Source: Paenibacillus terrigena DSM 21567 (GTDB lineage Bacteria; Bacillota; Bacilli; Paenibacillales; Paenibacillaceae). From it: a stretch of 64,000 nucleotides of DNA. The notes under the pieces are model-generated. The model saw nothing but the letters and a program-made list of their open reading frames with translations. It ran no database searches and was not told the DNA's origin. Both the position numbers and the translations under genes were made by a program. Shown here in pieces: positions 7,986-17,484 of this stretch; position 1 is the first letter of the stretch; each line of letters begins with the position of its first letter. The DNA is taken from positions 496,001 through 560,000 of the forward strand of contig NZ_KB895413.1 in assembly GCF_000374845.1 (NCBI RefSeq). The letters run 5' to 3'.

Positions 7986-8687
7986 TTGAACGATCAGGAG
8001 GACATTGTCAACATCGTAACGAAATCGAAAGGCAGAAAATCGCTATATCATTTTACAAGGGGACGGAATTTGAAGACGATAGCTCAATTGGATACGCTGT
8101 GCTCCAGTTATCACATACACTCACACGATGCAGGAGAGCGCCGATTACATCCTAAGGAAGTAGCATTTCGTGAAAATCTTGTCATGATCAATGCCCATCT
8201 TCGCATTCCTGAGCAATTGATCGATGCATCGACCACCATGCAGGAATTCCGGGCAACACTGGATCGACATGTCTTTTTCTGGCCTACCATGAGGGATTGT
8301 CTGAAGATGCTGGATACCTATACCCGAAGGGAACCGAGCGAAGCATTTGCGATTCTGGAATTCGATGCTCACGATCTATTGTTAGCTCATTTTTCAGCGG
8401 TGAAGCTGTCCAAATATGACTCCGGAAGCTCGCCGAGGTTCCCCAAGCATTGTACTTATAAGAAAAGCCCGAACATGTTCCTTCCTTTGAACGAATTCCT
8501 TCATGTAGATGGATCGAATACAACTTGGCCTTCCAGAGCATCCGACATCAAAGAAATATTAATAGAGGAGCGGGTGACGAATATATCACAGTATATACGA
8601 AATGTTTATGTCCATGATCGTGCATCGATCCCTGAAAGCTGGAAAGGTTTTGCGAAGCCTCTGCAAGATTTTATAGCAAGTCGATGA
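7986..8687 (+). CDS. DUF7002-like protein
   Basis: 233 residues from TTG 7986, chosen because GAAGGAG ends 8 bases upstream; GTG 7977 is an alternative. The N-terminus carries SLYHFTRGRNLKTIAQLDTL, the opening motif of a family that often folds like ADP-ribosyltransferases, and residues around 110-175 read HVFFWPTMRDCLKMLDTYTR and AILEFDAHDLL, typical of DUF7002 proteins. No catalytic activity is known to me for this family. It is soluble, stands alone between two hairpins and probably has its own promoter within the hcp terminator region. Confidence 0.6.
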   Translation: MNDQEDIVNIVTKSKGRKSLYHFTRGRNLKTIAQLDTLCSSYHIHSHDAGERRLHPKEVAFRENLVMINAHLRIPEQLIDASTTMQEFRATLDRHVFFWPTMRDCLKMLDTYTRREPSEAFAILEFDAHDLLLAHFSAVKLSKYDSGSSPRFPKHCTYKKSPNMFLPLNEFLHVDGSNTTWPSRASDIKEILIEERVTNISQYIRNVYVHDRASIPESWKGFAKPLQDFIASR

Positions 8688-8761
8688 CGACCGTTAAGGT
8701 CTTGTTTTTTGAGTGGGGAGGTTTACAATAGTTACGATTCGATAACGTCATGGAGGATAAC

Positions 8762-9592
8762 ATGTACATCAATCATTACTATTTTCACATTCATTATTGC
8801 AATGGCAGGAAATTGAAAGATACAAGAAGACTACTTCGCCCAATGACGCGAACTCTTCAGCATCATGAGCTCGTATTTGTGACAGGTGGGAATGGGAACG
8901 TGGTCATCGGAGGGCGCAAATATCCGACTCAAGCAGGCATGCTGTACTACATTGCTCCAGGCGTACTGCATTCTTTTGAACCTGATACGAAAGTGCCGCC
9001 TAATTTCCTAACGGTACATTTTAGTTATGCGTGGGTTACCTTCAATGATACGCGCCTGGATATTACGAATGAGGCGCCAATGCTCGCACTGCCCGCGGGA
9101 CAAGCATTAAAGGATTATTATCAAGTAGAGGATATCTTCAAAAAATTAGTGGACACCTGGAACGCAAAACTGCCGGGATATGAGTTTATGACGAAGACGC
9201 TGCTTCAGCAATTGCTCATCGCCATTTGGCAGAACACGAGAAAGCAAGATCGGAATTATGCTATTTCGCATAAGGTGGACAAAATTATTGATTATATGCG
9301 GCAACATATAAGTAAGAAAATCACTTTAACCGAGCTGTCAGATATGGTGCAGTTGTCATCTACTTATTTATCAAAAGCGTTCAAGGGAATTACAGGTTAT
9401 TCGATGATTGAGTATTTTAATAAGATGAAAATTGATCAAGCGAAAGAATTGATGCTAGAAGGCGATAAAAAAATAAAAGAGGTCGCAGAGGCCGTCGGAT
9501 TTACGGATGAGTTCTATTTCAGCAGAATATTCAAAAGGATGGAAGGAATGAGTCCATCGGAATTTTATAACAAAAATGTCCATGGGGTTTAG
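8762..9592 (+). CDS. AraC-family transcriptional regulator
   Basis: 276 residues from ATG 8762 (GGAGG five bases upstream; an ATG at 8750 lies inside that site). Residues 25-110 form a cupin-like sensor domain (HELVFVTGGNGNVVIGG). The C-terminal 100 residues hold two helix-turn-helix motifs: LTELSDMVQLSSTYLSKAFK and IKEVAEAVGFTDEFYFSRIF, with the PxEF family ending MSPSEFY. The MFS pump and hydrolase downstream on the same strand are its most likely targets. The effector is unknown. Confidence 0.92.
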   Translation: MYINHYYFHIHYCNGRKLKDTRRLLRPMTRTLQHHELVFVTGGNGNVVIGGRKYPTQAGMLYYIAPGVLHSFEPDTKVPPNFLTVHFSYAWVTFNDTRLDITNEAPMLALPAGQALKDYYQVEDIFKKLVDTWNAKLPGYEFMTKTLLQQLLIAIWQNTRKQDRNYAISHKVDKIIDYMRQHISKKITLTELSDMVQLSSTYLSKAFKGITGYSMIEYFNKMKIDQAKELMLEGDKKIKEVAEAVGFTDEFYFSRIFKRMEGMSPSEFYNKNVHGV

Positions 9593-9665
9593 AATCGTGC
9601 ATAGTATATAGCCATTCTGGTGGATAACATGAGGATAGGATTGTTCAGCAGAAGGAAGGCTAACG

Positions 9666-10889
9666 ATGATGCCGATATGGAAAAGAAATCTTATCGTGTG
9701 TTGGTTCGGGATGTTCGTAACAGGCGTGGGGATGAGTCAGATTGCACCGATTATGCCGCTCTATATCAAGCAGCTCGGTGTCGACGATCCAGCATCCATT
9801 GCACAATTATCCGGCATCGCTTTTGGGATTACCTTTATCATTTCAGCTATTTTCTCACCTATATGGGGACAAGCGGCGGACAAATTTGGACGCAAACCGA
9901 TGCTCCTGCGGGCAAGTCTTGGCATGGCGATTGTTGTAGGCTGTATGGGCTTTGTGCATCATGTTTATGGATTAATCGGACTTCGAATGCTGCAAGGCAC
10001 CATTACAGGTTATAGCACAGCTTGCACGACGCTAATTGCAACGCAGACGGATAAGGAACATGCGGGGTATGCACTAGGCACCCTCTCAACGGCCAATATT
10101 GCAGGATCACTCATTGGACCCACGATTGGCGGCTTTGTTGCAGAGCATTTTGGGTTGCGGAATTCTTTTTTTATTACCGGTGCACTGCTGATGATCGCTT
10201 TTATTACAACCGTCTTATTCGTGAATGAATCCTTTATCCGAGAGCATAAGAAGACGCTCCGCATGAAGGAGGTATGGCGGGCTGTGCCTGAAAAAAGCTT
10301 GACGGTGACTTTGTTCGTCACGTTCTTCGTGCTGACAGTGGCCTTATATTCGGTAGAGCCGATCATTACCGTCTATATCACTCAATTGTCCAGTAATACC
10401 AGTCATGTCACGCTGTTAGCCGGACTAGCCTTCTCGGCCTCGGGTCTTGCGAATATTCTTGCTGCTCCTAGGCTTGGGAAGCTGTCGGATCGAATTGGGG
10501 CGAATAAAGTGATACTTGTCGCATTGATCGTAGCAGGGGTTCTATTCATCCCGCAGGCCTTTGTCCAGAACCCTTGGCAGCTCATGGGTTTACGATTTCT
10601 ATTCGGATTAGCTGCAGCGGGCTTGATCCCTTCCGTGAATATCTTGATCAAACGGATTACACCGGATTCACTGACGGGCAGAGTGTTCGGGCTCAATATG
10701 TCAGCAGGGTATTTAGGTATATTTGTTGGCTCTGTATTAGGTGGGCAAGTGGCAGCCTGGTTTAGTATTCGCGATGTGTTCTTTATTACAAGTGCATTGC
10801 TGCTGATCAACGCGGTATGGGTGTATTACAAAGTAAATAAAAGGTATGGGAGAGATGAACATGGAAGCGTTGAAATCAAGAGAGGCTGA
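9666..10889 (+). CDS. MFS transporter, multidrug efflux type (DHA1)
   Basis: 407 residues, about 12 membrane helices. Motif A reads [13 protein letters not shown] after the second helix, and the motif-C-like stretch [11 protein letters not shown] lies in the fifth helix, which is the signature of proton antiporters of the 12-helix drug family. The ATG at 9666 follows AAGGAAGG. The last 29 bases overlap the next gene. The AraC regulator lies upstream and an isochorismatase-fold hydrolase downstream, so the pump may handle the hydrolase substrate or product. The substrate is not predictable. Confidence 0.9.
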   Translation: MMPIWKRNLIVCWFGMFVTGVGMSQIAPIMPLYIKQLGVDDPASIAQLSGIAFGITFIISAIFSPIWGQAADKFGRKPMLLRASLGMAIVVGCMGFVHHVYGLIGLRMLQGTITGYSTACTTLIATQTDKEHAGYALGTLSTANIAGSLIGPTIGGFVAEHFGLRNSFFITGALLMIAFITTVLFVNESFIREHKKTLRMKEVWRAVPEKSLTVTLFVTFFVLTVALYSVEPIITVYITQLSSNTSHVTLLAGLAFSASGLANILAAPRLGKLSDRIGANKVILVALIVAGVLFIPQAFVQNPWQLMGLRFLFGLAAAGLIPSVNILIKRITPDSLTGRVFGLNMSAGYLGIFVGSVLGGQVAAWFSIRDVFFITSALLLINAVWVYYKVNKRYGRDEHGSVEIKRG

Positions 10890-11457
10890 GGGATGGAGCG
10901 CAGACAAAACGGCACTGGTCGTTATTGATTTGCAAAAAGGAATTGCGAGCAGCGGCCGACCGATAGCACCGCATACGGTTGAAGAAGTTGTTCAGAATGC
11001 AAGCAAACTCGTCAAAGCGTTCACGGAGAAAGGTGCTTTTGTCGTACTTGTTAGAGTCTCTTCATTGGATGGAAAAGATATGTTAACCCCAAAAACAGAT
11101 ATGAAAATGAATCCTACACAATACGCAGCAGGTTGGGATGAATTCATTCCAGAAATCGCGGATACGCCCAATGCGCATACCATTACGAAGCGGCAATGGG
11201 GAGCGTTCTATGGTACGGACCTCGATCTACAGCTTCGTCGCCGTGGCATCGATACCATTGTGCTGTGCGGGATATCCACTTCCATCGGTGTGGATACGAC
11301 GGCAAGAGAAGCTTATCAACATGGATATCATCAAGTATTCGTGGAGGATGCCATGACGGCTTCAACGGAAGAGGAGCATGATTATGTCTGCCAACATATC
11401 TTCCCTCGCATCGGTCAGATTCGTTCAAGTGAAGAGGTCGCTTTATCGTTAAGATAA
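10861..11457 (+). CDS. Isochorismatase-family cysteine hydrolase
   Basis: 198 residues. The catalytic triad of the fold is visible: Asp in [11 protein letters not shown], Lys in [15 protein letters not shown], and Cys in [18 protein letters not shown]. The cis-peptide-type region before the Cys also fits. Family members hydrolyse isochorismate, nicotinamide or other amides; this one has no substrate marker I recognise. ATG 10861 is preceded by GGGAGAG; ATGs at 10846 and 10855 are possible. It overlaps the MFS gene and ends before a strong hairpin. Confidence 0.9.
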   Translation: MEALKSREAEGWSADKTALVVIDLQKGIASSGRPIAPHTVEEVVQNASKLVKAFTEKGAFVVLVRVSSLDGKDMLTPKTDMKMNPTQYAAGWDEFIPEIADTPNAHTITKRQWGAFYGTDLDLQLRRRGIDTIVLCGISTSIGVDTTAREAYQHGYHQVFVEDAMTASTEEEHDYVCQHIFPRIGQIRSSEEVALSLR

Positions 11458-11503
11458 ATAGAGCGGCGTGGCATTTACGATGACAACGTGAATACAAATG
11501 AAT

Positions 11504-11534
11504 AGAGCTCCTGTGACTGGGTCACAGGAGCTCT
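11504..11534. terminator. Bidirectional-type hairpin between convergent genes
   Basis: AGAGCTCCTGTGAC and GTCACAGGAGCTCT form a perfect 14-bp stem with loop TGG. The T-run is weak. It separates the isochorismatase gene from the converging MFS remnant. Confidence 0.8.
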
Positions 11535-11549
11535 GTTCATTGCGTTGTT

Positions 11550-11760
11550 TTATTTCCGATATCTATCTGCGAACTTACTTGTAATCGTGATCATTAATCC
11601 AAGCAGCGTGACCAATGCGGCTACCCAAGGAAGGGCTTGGAGTCCCAAAGAGCTATCTATCACGATCCCACCGAGCCATGCACCTCCCGCACCTCCGAGA
11701 TTAAATGCACCAATATTGAGTGCTGATGCTAAGTTAGGAGCGGATTTCGCCTTATCCAAT
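11550..11760 (-). pseudogene. MFS transporter, C-terminal remnant
   Basis: About 69 residues read APNLASALNIGAFNLGGAGG, then AWLGGIVIDSSLGLQALPW, the typical last two helices of AraJ/YdhP-type sugar or drug MFS proteins, ending TSKFADRYRK. The first 330 or so residues are missing: upstream on this strand the sequence runs directly into the 3' end of a histidine kinase gene. A deletion probably removed most of the pump. The fragment has no ribosome binding site of its own. Confidence 0.75.
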
Positions 11761-11768
11761 ACGCTTTT

Positions 11769-13103
11769 TTATGTGAATGTAGTCGTGTGCAAAGCTATCC
11801 AGCCAGTAAAAATTGCGCCCCCCGTCTGACTGTGATTCTGAGCCGTAAGATCGCCTTTGTGTGCTCTTAGAATACGCTGTGCAATCGTGAGTCCAAGCCC
11901 GGTACCGCCGTATTCTGGATTCCTTGAATCATCGCCCCTGTAGAAGGCTTCAAAAATATGAGGCAATGCGTGCTCAGGAATTCCCGGACCCGAATCTGCA
12001 ATGGTGAAGAGGACTCGTGTGTCCTCCACGTGCAAGCGGATGACAATGATACCGTTGATATGTGTATAACGAAGGGCATTATCGATCAGATTTCCGATCG
12101 CTCGCCTTAGCATATGAGCATCGCCATAGAGTACATGTTCCGTCGCCGATGCATTGTACACCAAATCTATTTCTCTTTCCTTGGCTACCGGCAAATATTC
12201 AGTAACCATGTCTGTGAGAAGAGCAGCGATATCCAAAGGCTCATGTCGAAGCCGTTGCTCCAAGGATGCCAGCTGGCTATAAGAAAAAAGATCGGATACA
12301 AGATGCTCCAACTGTTCTGCCTTTTTGCTGCAAATGGCAGCATACCGAGAAGCCTTCTCTGGATGGCTTGCTAGACCGCGTTCCAATCTATTTAAGAATC
12401 CTCGCAAAACAAATAATGGCGACCTTAAGTCATGTGCAATCGAGCTAATAAAGAAGCGCCGTTCTTCTTCTAATTCCGACTGACGAATTAGTGAATCACG
12501 AAGCCCCTTGCCCATCGCATGGAATGCGGCACGTACATCGGCTACTTCCAGAACGGTAGATTCGGGAAGATGAAAATCCAGATCCCCGCCAGCGATTCGT
12601 CTAGCAGCAGCACTCATCGCTTCCAATGGCTTCACGACCACACGTCCCATTTGCCATCCGATAAATAGAATGGCGCATAATCCTGCGATGATAGCCAATG
12701 CTGTCGCCAAGTGGCTCGTCTGCATCGGAACGTAGAAGAGAGCTTTCCCCCGCAATTGCCCTTGCTCCATGACGCTTAATTCACGATACGCGGTAGATTC
12801 AGATCCTGCAGGGACGGAATGATAGATTTCATGATCAGAAGCGTCGAGTAAGATGATTCCCACATGCGAGGTGGCGAGCATGTTCCCGAGTGCTGACTGC
12901 CAGCTCGGATCGCGCCAGCGTGCGATGTCTTCCTTGCCAACCTCACGCATTAAGGTGTCCATGGCCGTCTCTTGCCGTGAATGCTTATTACTCTCTCCGA
13001 CAGAACGATCGAATAGACCTGGAATTTCATAGAATAACCGCGGTAGGATGAGTACGATGAGCATACCGATGACCATCCATTGGCGAATTCGGAGCGCCTT
13101 CAT
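11769..13103 (-). CDS. Sensor histidine kinase
   Basis: 444 residues. Membrane helices lie near residues 9-27 and 131-153; between them lies a sensor of about 100 residues without a known domain. A HAMP region (GRVVVKPLEAMSAAARRIAGG) precedes the H-box SSIAHDLRSPLF, N-box NLIDNALRY, G1 box DSGPGIP and G2 box GGTGLGLTIA. The last residues (IFTGWIALHTTTFT) are unusual for a kinase C-terminus and lie next to the MFS remnant, so the end may have been altered by the deletion. Its start overlaps the regulator stop. Confidence 0.9.
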   Translation of the reverse strand: MKALRIRQWMVIGMLIVLILPRLFYEIPGLFDRSVGESNKHSRQETAMDTLMREVGKEDIARWRDPSWQSALGNMLATSHVGIILLDASDHEIYHSVPAGSESTAYRELSVMEQGQLRGKALFYVPMQTSHLATALAIIAGLCAILFIGWQMGRVVVKPLEAMSAAARRIAGGDLDFHLPESTVLEVADVRAAFHAMGKGLRDSLIRQSELEEERRFFISSIAHDLRSPLFVLRGFLNRLERGLASHPEKASRYAAICSKKAEQLEHLVSDLFSYSQLASLEQRLRHEPLDIAALLTDMVTEYLPVAKEREIDLVYNASATEHVLYGDAHMLRRAIGNLIDNALRYTHINGIIVIRLHVEDTRVLFTIADSGPGIPEHALPHIFEAFYRGDDSRNPEYGGTGLGLTIAQRILRAHKGDLTAQNHSQTGGAIFTGWIALHTTTFT

Positions 13104-13792
13104 CTTCGCACCCCTTCAAACCGATAACCCACGCCCCACACATTGGTAATAAATGCTGGCTTTCTAGGGTCTTCTTCGATTTTTTCTCGAATCCTTCCAA
13201 TATGTACAGTGACGGAATGCTTGTCGCCGATCCCCTCCCAGAAGCGTTGCAGCAGCTGTTCATACGTGAATACTTGACGAGGATACTCTGCGAATAAGCA
13301 GAGAATATCGAATTCTTTGGGCGTCATGGATACTGGATGACCATCAACTCTTGCTTCATGTGCCTTTACATCAAGGACAAGTCTGCCGAAGTCGAGCACG
13401 AGTTGTAGACCTTTTTCATGCTTGCCAGACCGGCGGAGCACTGCTTTAATGCGGGCGACGACTTCCTCAGGCGTAGCGGATTTTACGATATAATCGTCAC
13501 CACCTATGCTGAGGCCGCGGATTTTGTCCACATCCTCTCCCCGTGCACTAAGGAAAAGGATCGGCGTATCTTGTGTCCTCCGAATTTGTCTGCATAGCTC
13601 CAGCCCACTCTGTCCGGGCATCATCACATCCATCAGGATGCAGTCGACACGCTGACGATCCAATGCTTCTATCGCTTGTGCACCGTTGTACGCTTCAACC
13701 ACTTCAAATTGCTCATCTTCGAGGAAATCCCTCATTAATTCCACGATTTCTTTATCGTCGTCAACGATCAATACCGTCCGTCTGCTATTCAT
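13100..13792 (-). CDS. OmpR-family response regulator
   Basis: 230 residues. I chose ATG 13792 because GGAGGAAACGAC precedes it. The receiver starts RRTVLIVDDDKEIVELMRDF, with the phospho-acceptor Asp in CILMDVMMPGQSG; the usual KP pair is replaced by KSATPEEVV. The winged-helix effector domain carries MTPKEFDILCLFAEYPRQV and ends NVWGVGYRFEG. It is transcribed together with the kinase (4-base overlap) and away from the DUF6220 operon. The shared intergenic space holds a perfect palindrome. Confidence 0.93.
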   Translation of the reverse strand: MNSRRTVLIVDDDKEIVELMRDFLEDEQFEVVEAYNGAQAIEALDRQRVDCILMDVMMPGQSGLELCRQIRRTQDTPILFLSARGEDVDKIRGLSIGGDDYIVKSATPEEVVARIKAVLRRSGKHEKGLQLVLDFGRLVLDVKAHEARVDGHPVSMTPKEFDILCLFAEYPRQVFTYEQLLQRFWEGIGDKHSVTVHIGRIREKIEEDPRKPAFITNVWGVGYRFEGVRR

Positions 13793-13934
13793 GTCGTTTC
13801 CTCCAACCATGTAGTAAAAAACGATTTGGCAATATTGTAGCATATCCGTTATCGCTCGTGGTCTGATTGACTGGAATGTACCTGTTCGTTGATCGTTTTG
13901 TGACTTTTTCACCCCGTATTTCGTGATTTTCAGA

Positions 13935-13950
13935 AGGTATTGTAATACCT
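13935..13950. promoter_or_regulatory. Palindrome in divergent intergenic region
   Basis: AGGTATTGTAATACCT is a 7+2+7 perfect inverted repeat. It lies between the response regulator start (13792) and the DUF6220 gene (13987), 37 bases before the latter. It is a plausible dimer binding site. The binding protein is unknown. Confidence 0.45.
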
Positions 13951-13986
13951 ATTGATACACGAAAATCTGAGGGGGGAGGGGTTATC

Positions 13987-14340
13987 ATGCAAGTCGGGAG
14001 CACCATTTACAAAATATTAGCTTGGTTATTTTTAGCTTGTATTGTGGCGCAAGTATTCATTGCCGGGATGGCGACTTTCTCAGATGCCGCAAATTGGTCG
14101 GTGCACAAATCGTTTGTGAAGATGTTCGCTTTGGTTCCATTCATCATGTTCCTGCTAACGTTCGTAAGTGACATAAAGGGTCTTAAGCGATGGATCAGTT
14201 TGGGTTTATTTGTGCTCGTCGTGGTGCAGTTTCTAACGATTCAAGTATTCTCATCCGTCGATGTGATTGCAGCGCTTCACCCGGTCATCGCATTGCTAAT
14301 GTTCTGGGGCTCAGTCAGAACGGTAAGAAGAGCATCGTAA
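13987..14340 (+). CDS. DUF6220-family membrane protein
   Basis: 117 residues, four membrane helices. The first helix and its follow-up, AQVFIAGMATFSDAANWSVHKSFVKM, carry the Q.F.AG and H signatures of DUF6220. Function is unknown for the family. A very strong ribosome binding site (GGGGGGAGGGG) precedes the ATG. It heads a run of five genes (to 17330) with gaps of 14-55 bases or overlaps, divergent from a two-component system. Confidence 0.7.
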   Translation: MQVGSTIYKILAWLFLACIVAQVFIAGMATFSDAANWSVHKSFVKMFALVPFIMFLLTFVSDIKGLKRWISLGLFVLVVVQFLTIQVFSSVDVIAALHPVIALLMFWGSVRTVRRAS

Positions 14341-14377
14341 GGAAAATAGCGAGTCCATTTTACAGGGAGGGTTAAAG

Positions 14378-15142
14378 ATGAATATACATTTAGACGGACA
14401 ACTGGTACTTGTAACGGGAGGAAGTGGAGGCATCGGAAGCGCAATCGCAGAGCGACTCGCGTCCAGCGGAGCGATTGTCGCTGTCCATTACTTCCGGAAT
14501 AAGGAGGGGGCAGATGAGACGGTTCGTATGATCCGCGAGACTGGTGGAAAGGCTGAGGCCTTTCATGCCGATCTTACCGCGATTGATCAGATTAACAACT
14601 TGGTGATTCAGGTTCAAACTGCATTCGGAGCGCCTATTGACATTCTGGTTAATAATGCTGGTCAGATGAGCCGCCGGACACCGTTGATTGAATTGACGGA
14701 GGACGATTACAACGAGATGCTCAATGTCAACTTCAAGTCTTGCGTGTTCTTATCCAAGACAGTACTTCCTGCGATGATAGCAAAAGGAAGAGGGAATATC
14801 GTGAATATCGCTTCGCTTGCAGCTGTGAGTGGTGGAGGTCCGGGTGTCGCGCTGTATGCGGCTGCGAAAGGCGCAATGCTCACCTTTACGAAAAACATCG
14901 CAAAAGAATACGCAAGTAAAGGCATTCGCGTAAACGCCATTTCTCCCGGCGTGATTGCCAATACTTCGAACGATCGGTTCAAAACGGAGGAGATTCGCAA
15001 GTTCATTATTGACGGTATCCCGCTCGGGCGGGAAGGGCTGCCAGAAGACGTGGCGAACGGCGTGCTCTTCCTGACTTCAGGCCAGTCCTCTTTCGTAACT
15101 GGAGAGACGCTTGAGATCAACGGCGGCATGTACATGCGATAA
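14378..15142 (+). CDS. SDR-family oxidoreductase (FabG-like)
   Basis: 254 residues. A classical short-chain dehydrogenase: cofactor motif TGGSGGIG (residues 14-21), NNAG, the catalytic Ser in NIASLAAVSG, and the catalytic pair YAAAK. RVNAISPGVI and LFLTSGQSSFVTGETLEINGG match the FabG-like C-terminus. It probably reduces or oxidises a carbonyl with NAD(P)(H); chain context gives no substrate. AGGGAGGG precedes the ATG. It lies in the DUF6220-to-DUF2306 run. Confidence 0.92.
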   Translation: MNIHLDGQLVLVTGGSGGIGSAIAERLASSGAIVAVHYFRNKEGADETVRMIRETGGKAEAFHADLTAIDQINNLVIQVQTAFGAPIDILVNNAGQMSRRTPLIELTEDDYNEMLNVNFKSCVFLSKTVLPAMIAKGRGNIVNIASLAAVSGGGPGVALYAAAKGAMLTFTKNIAKEYASKGIRVNAISPGVIANTSNDRFKTEEIRKFIIDGIPLGREGLPEDVANGVLFLTSGQSSFVTGETLEINGGMYMR

Positions 15143-15196
15143 TCCGTTAATTCAAACGAATAAAAGAGATTCATATAAAAAGGAGAATCGTGAGCG

Positions 15197-16036
15197 ATGG
15201 AAACTTCATTAAACCCGCAATGGGCCAAACTGATTCAAATGCAGCATCCTGATAAGCTGCTGAGCTTTGCGCGTCATCTCGACGACAAATTGTTAGCTGC
15301 CATTTACGGTATGGATTTGGCATCGTACCAGGCCGTCAAAGATCAATTGGTTCAACAGGCAAGAGATGCAGCGGAGCAACTGCTGGAACTCCCTGATTTT
15401 GCCGATCGGATCGATCGATTACCATTCAAAGCAGGTGAAACCGTTATCGGCGTTGGCGAGAGTACGACAGATGATCTGCTATCATGGTTTGAAATTCTTA
15501 GGCACCTGCTTGAACTGCAAAGACCACAGGACGAGATACAACTGATCAATGAAGGGATATCAGGCAACACCTCAACCCAAGTGCTCGGTCGGTTCAGCGG
15601 CATTGCCCAGAAGCAGCCGAATTGGATCCTTTGTATGATCGGGGGCAATGATGTGTTGCGCGTTGGGCCTGAGTCAACCAAAACGCAAGTCAGCTTAGAA
15701 GAAACTACCAAAAACTTAGTTGAGATTCGGCGGATTGCTGCAGCGCGTACCAATTCTCAATGGGTATGGATTACGCCGCCGACTTTCGATGAAGAGAGAA
15801 TGGACGCGTTCCCATATTTTAAGATGGGGCAATTAAGCTGGCGTAACAAAGACATCCTATCGGTCGGCGACATGATACGTAATATGCCTGATGCTGTCGT
15901 AGATACGCAAGCAGGATTCGGGCAACCGGCGCTGCCGAAATTCATTGGATGGGATGGACTCCACCCTACGATTGAAGGACATCAAGCCATCGTGCGCTGG
16001 CTTGTTGAAGAACTTACCGGTGGAACAGCGGGATGA
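15197..16036 (+). CDS. SGNH/GDSL-type hydrolase
   Basis: 279 residues. An N-terminal helical region of about 75 residues precedes the hydrolase fold. Block I reads GVGESTTDD, so the usual GDS is GES: the Ser nucleophile remains but Asp is Glu. Block III is IGGNDV and block V is WDGLHPT with the Asp and His. Family members hydrolyse esters or deacetylate sugars. No signal peptide is visible, so it acts in the cytoplasm. AAGGAG precedes the ATG. The stop overlaps the next start (ATGA). Confidence 0.85.
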   Translation: METSLNPQWAKLIQMQHPDKLLSFARHLDDKLLAAIYGMDLASYQAVKDQLVQQARDAAEQLLELPDFADRIDRLPFKAGETVIGVGESTTDDLLSWFEILRHLLELQRPQDEIQLINEGISGNTSTQVLGRFSGIAQKQPNWILCMIGGNDVLRVGPESTKTQVSLEETTKNLVEIRRIAAARTNSQWVWITPPTFDEERMDAFPYFKMGQLSWRNKDILSVGDMIRNMPDAVVDTQAGFGQPALPKFIGWDGLHPTIEGHQAIVRWLVEELTGGTAG

Positions 16037-16665
16037 AAATCGTCGTATTCGGAGCTACAGGCGGCACCGGGCGTCAAATTGTCATGCAGGCACTTGAGTT
16101 CGGTCACGAAGTGACCGCAATCGTTCGCAACCCAGAAGCGGTTGACATTCGCCATGAACAGTTGGTAGTCGTTCGGGGAGATGTTCTGAACCTATCTTCG
16201 TTCAGTCCATGGATCATCGGCAAAGATGCGGTTCTATCGGCGCTTGGCGTAAATCATCGCAAGCCTACGACCGTATACTCCGAAGGAACAGGGAATATCG
16301 TCAAGGCGATGGAGGGAGCAGGCGTACGTCGGTTGATCGGCTTATCCTCGGCGGGATTGGTGGTTCCACCCGATACTCCTTTGCTGCAAAGGCTAGTGAT
16401 CCAGCTTGTAATTCAGCCTATGTACAAATACGCTTATGAAGATATGACTCGAATGGAGGCTATATTACGGAAATCATCGCTGGACTGGACCGTCATTCGT
16501 CCTCCCCGGTTAACGGATGGATCGAAAACAGGAACGTACCGGACGGCTCTTAATAAGCCACTACTTAAGGCACAAGGGATTTCACGCGCGGACTTGGCTG
16601 ACTACATGATGAAATCGATTCCGAATTCGTCGTCATTTCACGCCGTTGTTGAAATATCAAATTAG
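16033..16665 (+). CDS. NAD(P)-binding oxidoreductase, atypical SDR (YwnB/NmrA-like)
   Basis: 210 residues. The Rossmann motif GATGGTGRQIV starts at residue 8, and the rest follows the SDR-a5/NmrA layout (DAVLSALGV, RRLIGLSSAGL, DWTVIRPPRLTDG). There is no YxxxK pair, which is normal for this subgroup; these proteins often act as flavin reductases or redox sensors. It overlaps the GDSL hydrolase by 4 bases. Confidence 0.88.
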   Translation: MKIVVFGATGGTGRQIVMQALEFGHEVTAIVRNPEAVDIRHEQLVVVRGDVLNLSSFSPWIIGKDAVLSALGVNHRKPTTVYSEGTGNIVKAMEGAGVRRLIGLSSAGLVVPPDTPLLQRLVIQLVIQPMYKYAYEDMTRMEAILRKSSLDWTVIRPPRLTDGSKTGTYRTALNKPLLKAQGISRADLADYMMKSIPNSSSFHAVVEISN

Positions 16666-16679
16666 TCAAGGAGGAGCAT

Positions 16680-17330
16680 ATGTCGAACGTCTCTAAAAAC
16701 AAGATCGGGTGGATGATTATCGTTGTGCTTACGTTGGGTGCCGCCGGTTTTGCCATAGCTCCTTATGTCTTATTTGATCCTGTGCAAAGTCGAGTATCGC
16801 TTAACCCTTCGTTTAATCTTCATTACCCGTTCCTGCTCGTCCATATTTTCGCATCGCTGTTTGCTCTTATTGTAGGGTGGCTGCAATTTCTTCCCGGCCT
16901 GCGAGCCAGACGACCCCACGTCCACCGGATCGTCGGACGAAGTTATTTGGCATTCGTAGCCATTGGCAGCATAACCGGTTTGATTGTGGGGATGTATACA
17001 TCAAGTTATATCCGGCAAATGGCTTTTTTGAGCTTGGTGGCGTTATGGCTATTTACCGGGTGGCAAGGATATCGGTCAGCCCGTCATAGAAAATTCGAGG
17101 CCCACAGTGTATGGATGACCCGCAATTATGCCATGACCCTTGTCGCCGCAAGTGCACGCATCGTTACGCCGGTGTGCATATTGATCTACCTCGCAGGACA
17201 TAGGGGTGTGCCGTTCCAAGGCGTTGAACCTATACTGAATCAAGTGCTTGAAGTCAATATCTGGGTTGGATTGGTCATCAATATCGTCATTACGGAATGG
17301 GTGATCGTAAACCGTTTCAAGAAACGTTAG
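16680..17330 (+). CDS. DUF2306-family membrane protein
   Basis: 216 residues, about six membrane helices. HYPFLLVHIFASLFALIVGW, LQFLPGLRARRPHVHRIVGR and MTRNYAMTLVAASARI are typical DUF2306 blocks with several conserved His residues. Function is unknown; the His pattern suggests haem or metal binding, which is inference. AAGGAGGAG precedes the ATG at 16680. It is the last gene of the run that began at 13987. Confidence 0.8.
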   Translation: MSNVSKNKIGWMIIVVLTLGAAGFAIAPYVLFDPVQSRVSLNPSFNLHYPFLLVHIFASLFALIVGWLQFLPGLRARRPHVHRIVGRSYLAFVAIGSITGLIVGMYTSSYIRQMAFLSLVALWLFTGWQGYRSARHRKFEAHSVWMTRNYAMTLVAASARIVTPVCILIYLAGHRGVPFQGVEPILNQVLEVNIWVGLVINIVITEWVIVNRFKKR

Positions 17331-17484
17331 GACATGATTAACGATCTACAATCTGTGAGGATTCTATGACTTTATATGACAGCCTCTCGTCCTTAATTGG
17401 ATGGGGGGCTTATATGCGTTTGTTTCTCCTTCTTTCTTAGGTTTTCGGTGTTTTTACAATGGGACATGGTGAGGAATATTTTGG

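Noticed and set aside
8688-8715. Hairpin GACC-gttaa-GGTC with a T-run before the AraC gene, considered as a terminator of the DUF7002-like gene
   Set aside because: The stem is only 4 bp; too weak to list as a terminator, although the T-run (TTGTTTTTT) is suggestive.
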